Source: Salmonella enterica subsp. arizonae (lineage in GTDB: Bacteria; Pseudomonadota; Gammaproteobacteria; Enterobacterales; Enterobacteriaceae). From it: a stretch of DNA of 64,000 nucleotides. The stretch is taken from the NCBI RefSeq assembly GCF_008692845.1, contig NZ_VXJW01000001.1, forward strand, positions 310,001 to 374,000, written 5' to 3'. This document shows, piece by piece, positions 60,166 through 64,000 of this stretch. Under the pieces are notes generated by a model that worked only from the letters and a program-made list of their open reading frames with translations, had not been told where the DNA came from and searched no databases. How positions within the stretch are numbered: position 1 is the first letter of the stretch; each line of letters begins with the position of its first letter. A program made the translations under genes and the position numbers.

Positions 60166-60218
60166 TATAAATAATTGCGAGTAAGTAGTACGCATCTTAC
60201 CTCTTAGAGATTGCCTAT

Positions 60219-61598
60219 ATGACACAAATAAAGCATGAACGATCGACTCAGGATTTAGTGCGCGCTGCCGTATCTGGCTGGTTAGGCACCGCGCTTGAAT
60301 TTATGGACTTTCAGTTATATTCACTAGGCGCGGCTCTGGTCTTCCATGAAATATTTTTCCCGGAACAGTCTGCCGCGATGGCGCTTATTCTGGCAATGGG
60401 CACCTATGGTGCAGGTTATATAGCCAGAATTGTCGGTGCATTTGTTTTTGGCAAAATGGGCGACCGCATCGGACGAAAAAAAATATTGTTTATTACTATC
60501 ACCATTATGGGGATCTGCACCACGCTGATTGGCGTACTACCGACGTATGCGCAAATCGGCATTTTTGCGCCAGTATTACTGGTGACATTGCGCATTATAC
60601 AGGGACTGGGCGCTGGGGCGGAAATTTCCGGGGCAGGTACCATGCTGGCCGAGTATGCGCCGAAAGGAAAGCGTGGCATCATCTCCTCGCTGGTCGCGAT
60701 GGGCACCAACTGCGGTACGTTGAGCGCGACGGCGATCTGGGCGGTGATGTTCTTTGCGCTTGACCGCGAACAACTGGTCGCCTGGGGATGGCGTATTCCT
60801 TTCCTGGCGAGCGTCGTTGTCATGATATTCGCGATCTGGCTGCGAATGAATCTGAAAGAAAGCCCGGTATTCGAAAAAGTAAGCGAAGGCGAAAAATCGC
60901 CAGCGTTAACGCCTGCGTCAGAAAATACGTTGGGTGCGATGTTTACCAGCAAATCTTTCTGGCTGGCCACCGGTTTACGTTTTGGGCAGGCGGGGAATTC
61001 CGGGCTTATTCAAACATTCCTTGCCGGATATTTAGTTCAGACGTTATTACTCAACAAATCTATCCCAACCGATGCGTTAATGATAAGTTCTGTAATTGGC
61101 TTTATTACTATCCCATTATTAGGATGGTTGTCAGATAAATACGGACGTCGGCTGCCGTATATAATATTGAATTTCTCCGCGATTATTCTCGCCTGGCCGA
61201 TGCTGTCTATTGTGGTAGATAAAACGTATAGCCCTGGTGTAATTATGGCAGCGCTCATTGTTATTCATAACTTTGCCGTGCTGGGATTATTTGCGCTGGA
61301 AAACATCACCATGGCGGAAATTTTCGGATCGCGTAATCGCTTCACCCGGATGGCGATTTCAAAAGAGGCAGGGGGGCTGGTGGCTGTCGGTTTTGGCCCC
61401 GTCCTCGCAGGGATCTTTTGTAACATGACCGATTCCTGGCTGCCCATCTTAATTATGCTGGTGCTCTACTCGTGTATTGGTCTGATTTCTGCGCTGTTGA
61501 TGCCGGAGGTCAGAGATCGCGACCTGAGTTTGTCTGAGGATGCGGCGGAAGCGACAGCGGCAGAGAAGTTACGCCACTCCGCAACCCAGACGAGTTAA
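60219..61598 (+). CDS. ydfJ: MHS-family metabolite transporter YdfJ
   Basis: A 459-residue, 12-helix major facilitator of the metabolite:H+ symporter group. The family loop motif is GKMGDRIGRKKIL after helix 2, and GLGAGAEISGAGTMLAEYAPKGKRG follows helix 4. Position in the rsp cluster makes a sugar-acid permease likely. In E. coli K-12 the corresponding ydfJ is a fragment cut by the Qin prophage; here it is whole. It follows rspB by 53 bp. Confidence 0.9.
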   Translation: MTQIKHERSTQDLVRAAVSGWLGTALEFMDFQLYSLGAALVFHEIFFPEQSAAMALILAMGTYGAGYIARIVGAFVFGKMGDRIGRKKILFITITIMGICTTLIGVLPTYAQIGIFAPVLLVTLRIIQGLGAGAEISGAGTMLAEYAPKGKRGIISSLVAMGTNCGTLSATAIWAVMFFALDREQLVAWGWRIPFLASVVVMIFAIWLRMNLKESPVFEKVSEGEKSPALTPASENTLGAMFTSKSFWLATGLRFGQAGNSGLIQTFLAGYLVQTLLLNKSIPTDALMISSVIGFITIPLLGWLSDKYGRRLPYIILNFSAIILAWPMLSIVVDKTYSPGVIMAALIVIHNFAVLGLFALENITMAEIFGSRNRFTRMAISKEAGGLVAVGFGPVLAGIFCNMTDSWLPILIMLVLYSCIGLISALLMPEVRDRDLSLSEDAAEATAAEKLRHSATQTS

Positions 61599-61741
61599 AT
61601 CGTGTCGACGGTATGGCCGGAACGCTAATGCGGTTTCGGCCATGCTGTCCGGCCACTTTTGTTTAATTAGCGTAAATCCAAATGCACCAGGGCAGGCGTG
61701 ACTCTGCGACTGTTCCGCTTTCAGAATATAGAGGTTATAAA

Positions 61742-63208
61742 ATGCAAAACAGGCTTTTATCGGCAAAGGCGACGCTTCCTGATTACGATCGCACGGCGCT
61801 GGCGGCGCGGATGGTCCATCTCGGTTTTGGCGCGTTTCATCGCGCGCATCAGGGGGTTTATACAGATATTCTGGCTGCAGAGCAGCATAGCGACTGGGGC
61901 TATTATGAGGTTAACCTTATTGGCGGCGAACAGCAGATTGCCGATCTAAAGCAGCAGGATAACCTCTATACCGTGGCGGAGATGTCGGCGGAAGCCTGGA
62001 CGGCGCGTGTGGTGGGCGTCGTCAAAGCGGCGTTGCACGTACAGGTGGATGGTCTGGAACGTGTGCTGGCGGCGATGTGCGAACCGCAGATAGCGATTGT
62101 GTCTCTGACCATTACCGAGAAAGGGTATTGTCATTCGCCAGCCACGGGCCAACTTCTGCTGGAACACCCTATGATTGCCGCCGACCTGCGAAATCCGCAT
62201 CAACCGCTAACGGTGCCGGGTGTCATTGTTGAAGCGTTAGCGCGTCGTAAAGCCGCAGGCTTACCGGCATTTACCGTGATGTCCTGCGATAATATGCCGG
62301 AAAACGGGCATGTGACGCGTAATGTCGTGACAGCTTACGCCCGGTCGTTGGATGCGGAACTGGCGATATGGATCGAGCAAAACGTAACATTTCCGTCAAC
62401 GATGGTTGACCGGATTGTCCCTGCGGTCACGCCGGAGACGCTGGATAAAATGGCGCAGTTGACCGGCGTTTACGATCCGGCGGGCGTCGCCTGTGAACCG
62501 TTTCGTCAGTGGGTAATAGAAGATAAGTTTGTGGCTGGTCGTCCGCAGTGGGAAAATGCAGGCGCGACGTTGGTCGCCGACGTGATTCCGTTTGAAGAGA
62601 TGAAACTGCGAATGCTTAACGGCAGTCATTCATTCCTGGCTTATCTGGGGTATCTTGCCGGCTATCAGCATATTAATGACTGCATGGCTGACGACAACTA
62701 TCGTCTGACTGCGCAGGCATTAATGTTACGCGAGCAAGCGCCAACGCTGAAAGTTCAGGGGGCAGATTTACAGCGTTATGCAGATCGGTTGATTGCGCGT
62801 TACTGTAATCCGGCGCTGCGTCATCGTACCTGGCAGATTGCGATGGATGGCAGCCAGAAACTTCCGCAGCGTATGCTGGACTCCGTTCGCTGGCATCTTG
62901 CTAACCATAGCGATTTTGATTTGCTGGCGCTGGGCGTGGCGGGATGGATGCGTTACGTTGGCGGCGTGGATGAGCAGGGCAAAGCGATCGACGTCAGCGA
63001 TCCTCTATTGCCGGTTATTCAGCGCGCCGTGGCAAACAGTGAAGAAGGCGCAAGCCGTGTTGAGGCGCTGCTGGGAATTGCAGACATTTTTGGCAACGAT
63101 CTGCCGCAGGCGGCGCGGTTTACGCAAAAAGTGAAAGAAGCCTATGATGGGTTACTAACGTATGGAGCGAAAGCGAGCGTGGCGAAATATGCCGAGCGGT
63201 TGAAATAG
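61742..63208 (+). CDS. ydfI: Mannitol/mannonate-type dehydrogenase YdfI
   Basis: A 488-residue polyol-specific long-chain dehydrogenase (UxuB/mannitol-2-dehydrogenase family). It starts [17 protein letters not shown] at ATG 61742 (GAGG 8 bases upstream); the [16 protein letters not shown] motif is the NAD-binding start of the family and [20 protein letters not shown] holds the catalytic Lys/Asn/His. D-mannonate oxidoreduction is the likely reaction, next to RspA dehydratase activity. The ORF runs 20 codons further upstream without support. Confidence 0.93.
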   Translation: MQNRLLSAKATLPDYDRTALAARMVHLGFGAFHRAHQGVYTDILAAEQHSDWGYYEVNLIGGEQQIADLKQQDNLYTVAEMSAEAWTARVVGVVKAALHVQVDGLERVLAAMCEPQIAIVSLTITEKGYCHSPATGQLLLEHPMIAADLRNPHQPLTVPGVIVEALARRKAAGLPAFTVMSCDNMPENGHVTRNVVTAYARSLDAELAIWIEQNVTFPSTMVDRIVPAVTPETLDKMAQLTGVYDPAGVACEPFRQWVIEDKFVAGRPQWENAGATLVADVIPFEEMKLRMLNGSHSFLAYLGYLAGYQHINDCMADDNYRLTAQALMLREQAPTLKVQGADLQRYADRLIARYCNPALRHRTWQIAMDGSQKLPQRMLDSVRWHLANHSDFDLLALGVAGWMRYVGGVDEQGKAIDVSDPLLPVIQRAVANSEEGASRVEALLGIADIFGNDLPQAARFTQKVKEAYDGLLTYGAKASVAKYAERLK

Positions 63209-63219
63209 CGCTACAGAGA

Positions 63220-63242
63220 CCCGGTAGCATTATGCTACCGGG
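63220..63242. terminator. Hairpin after ydfI
   Basis: CCCGGTAGCA-TTA-TGCTACCGGG has a perfect 10-bp stem between convergent ydfI and ydfZ. No long T-run on either side. Confidence 0.7.
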
Positions 63243-63274
63243 AAGGCCGGGACGGATCTTAGCGACCAGTGGTA

Positions 63275-63478
63275 TCAGTTCATGCCAAGACGAATCAGTT
63301 CGACCGGCGCGAATTTACCTTCACAACCTTCGACAATCACCGTTTTGCCGCGGCGAATTTGACCTGCATCCAGACCTTCGCTCTCAATGGCTTTGATAAT
63401 CCCGGTATGGCCCGTGCCGCTTATCATGACCCGGCTACCGGTAGTGATTGCGTTACGGTTACGATCGTATGTCATCAT
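63275..63478 (-). CDS. ydfZ: Selenium-binding small protein YdfZ
   Basis: A 67-residue KOW-like small basic protein. E. coli YdfZ is reported to carry labile selenium. The start at 63478 gives [18 protein letters not shown] with AAGGAG 8 bases upstream and the E. coli length; the ORF opens 21 codons earlier. One Cys remains (VEGCEGK). An FNR-type site upstream fits anaerobic induction. Confidence 0.92.
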   Translation of the reverse strand: MMTYDRNRNAITTGSRVMISGTGHTGIIKAIESEGLDAGQIRRGKTVIVEGCEGKFAPVELIRLGMN

Positions 63479-63570
63479 GGTGTTTTCTCCTTTCAAACTT
63501 ACTGCCAAAGCCCGCGGGTTTCCCCGCATGACGGGCGACATATAAATACGCTTATCGTTACGGATTTTTT

Positions 63571-63584
63571 TTGTTTTTGATCAA
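63571..63584 (-). promoter_or_regulatory. FNR site and promoter of ydfZ
   Basis: On the minus strand TTGAT-CAAA-AACAA matches TTGAT-N4-ATCAA at 9 of 10 positions. A TATTTA -10 element lies at 63543-63548, which places the FNR site close to -41.5, the classical class II arrangement. Confidence 0.75.
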
Positions 63585-63658
63585 GCTCACGGCTTTTTAA
63601 GCAGGAATGTGCAGGGTGAGAAAGCGGAGAAGGGGGCTCACCCCGAAGTTAAAGGGGG

Positions 63659-64000
63659 TTAGTCTTCGCTAAACCAGCCGCTGTTTTCCAGACGGATAAG
63701 CTGGACGGATTCGCTAATTTCCTGCAAATGCTGGGTCATTGCGCTCTCAACCGCATTGCCGTCGCGTTTTTCCAGCGCGGAGAAAATATCATGGTGCTGG
63801 CGCAACAACATCTCCGGCGGAGAAACATGATCCAGACTCATATAGCGAACCCGGTCAATCGTAGCTTTGATGTTTTCAATGGTATCCCACGCTAACTGGC
63901 AATCGGCGATCTGCGCCAGCTTTTGGTGGAAATCGTCATCAAGCTGGAAAAAATCATCAATTTGTTTGCGCTCGATGGCAATGTGCTGCAGGTGTAGGTT
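63659..64000 (-). CDS. rspR: GntR/FadR-family regulator RspR (YdfH), C-terminal part
   Basis: The last 113 codons of a gene that runs past the right edge. It is the FCD effector domain of the FadR subfamily: [13 protein letters not shown], then [14 protein letters not shown] and AMTQHLQEI supply the Asp/His metal-binding residues of the fold. E. coli RspR (YdfH, about 228 residues) represses rspA. The N-terminal helix-turn-helix is outside the window, so the start is unseen. Confidence 0.88.
   Translation of the reverse strand, partial: NLHLQHIAIERKQIDDFFQLDDDFHQKLAQIADCQLAWDTIENIKATIDRVRYMSLDHVSPPEMLLRQHHDIFSALEKRDGNAVESAMTQHLQEISESVQLIRLENSGWFSED

Noticed and set aside
60166-60218. dif recombination site
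   Set aside because: No match to the 28-bp dif consensus was seen here or elsewhere in the window.

Overview
The window reads as a stretch of the replication-terminus half of a Salmonella enterica chromosome. Nearly every gene matches an Escherichia coli gene in the same order (pdxY-gstA-dtpA-nth-rsx-cnu-blr-ydgJ-add-malYXI-manA-fumAC-tus-rstBA-ydgH-pntAB-mdtJI-asr-mlc-ynf-speG-rspAB). The differences are ones I associate with Salmonella: an OmpN-type porin between rstB and rstA, an osmU-type osmoprotectant ABC operon between clcB and dmsD, and no folM or tqsA at their E. coli positions. The replication-fork trap gene tus with its Ter site places the region in the terminus. No rRNA, tRNA, CRISPR array, prophage or intact insertion sequence was seen.

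Layout. 1-10.4 kb: end of pdxY, gstA, peptide permease dtpA, then a leftward run rsxABCDGE-nth (electron transport to SoxR, plus endonuclease III), preceded by ydgK and the Hha-like regulator cnu. 10.7-24.6 kb: blr, ydgJ, add, the malYX/malI pair with two MalI operators, ydgA, manA, fumA, fumC, and tus with a Ter site just upstream of its start codon. 24.6-29.3 kb: sensor kinase rstB and its regulator rstA, split by a degraded amidohydrolase and ompN, which is bracketed by a 20-bp direct repeat; then ydgC. 29.3-40.7 kb: ydgI, ydgH, pntAB, the spermidine exporter mdtJI behind a structured leader with a small upstream ORF, the protease-like ydgD, acid-shock gene asr (with an RstA-type box), ynfM and ynfL. 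40.7-48 kb: mlc, bioD-like ynfK, clcB, osmVWXY. 48-57.8 kb: the DMSO/selenate-reductase-type operon ynfEFGH-dmsD with a ModE-like palindrome upstream, then ynfD, ynfC, speG, ynfB, ynfA. 57.9-64 kb: the sugar-acid cluster rspA-rspB-ydfJ-ydfI, the selenium-linked small protein ydfZ under an FNR-type promoter, and the end of a GntR-family regulator (rspR/ydfH).

Links between genes: RstA probably acts on asr 10 kb away; SpeG and MdtJI both limit spermidine; ynfE/F, dmsD and ydfZ form an anaerobic molybdenum/selenium theme. No wholly new system was found. The items most worth checking are the mdtJI leader with its uORF, the ModE-like palindrome at ynfE, the palindrome upstream of the osmU-type operon, the bracketed ompN insertion, and the gene-free 600 bp between dtpA and nth carrying a near-consensus CRP site.

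Identities rest on recalled family sequences and visible motifs; no database search was run.
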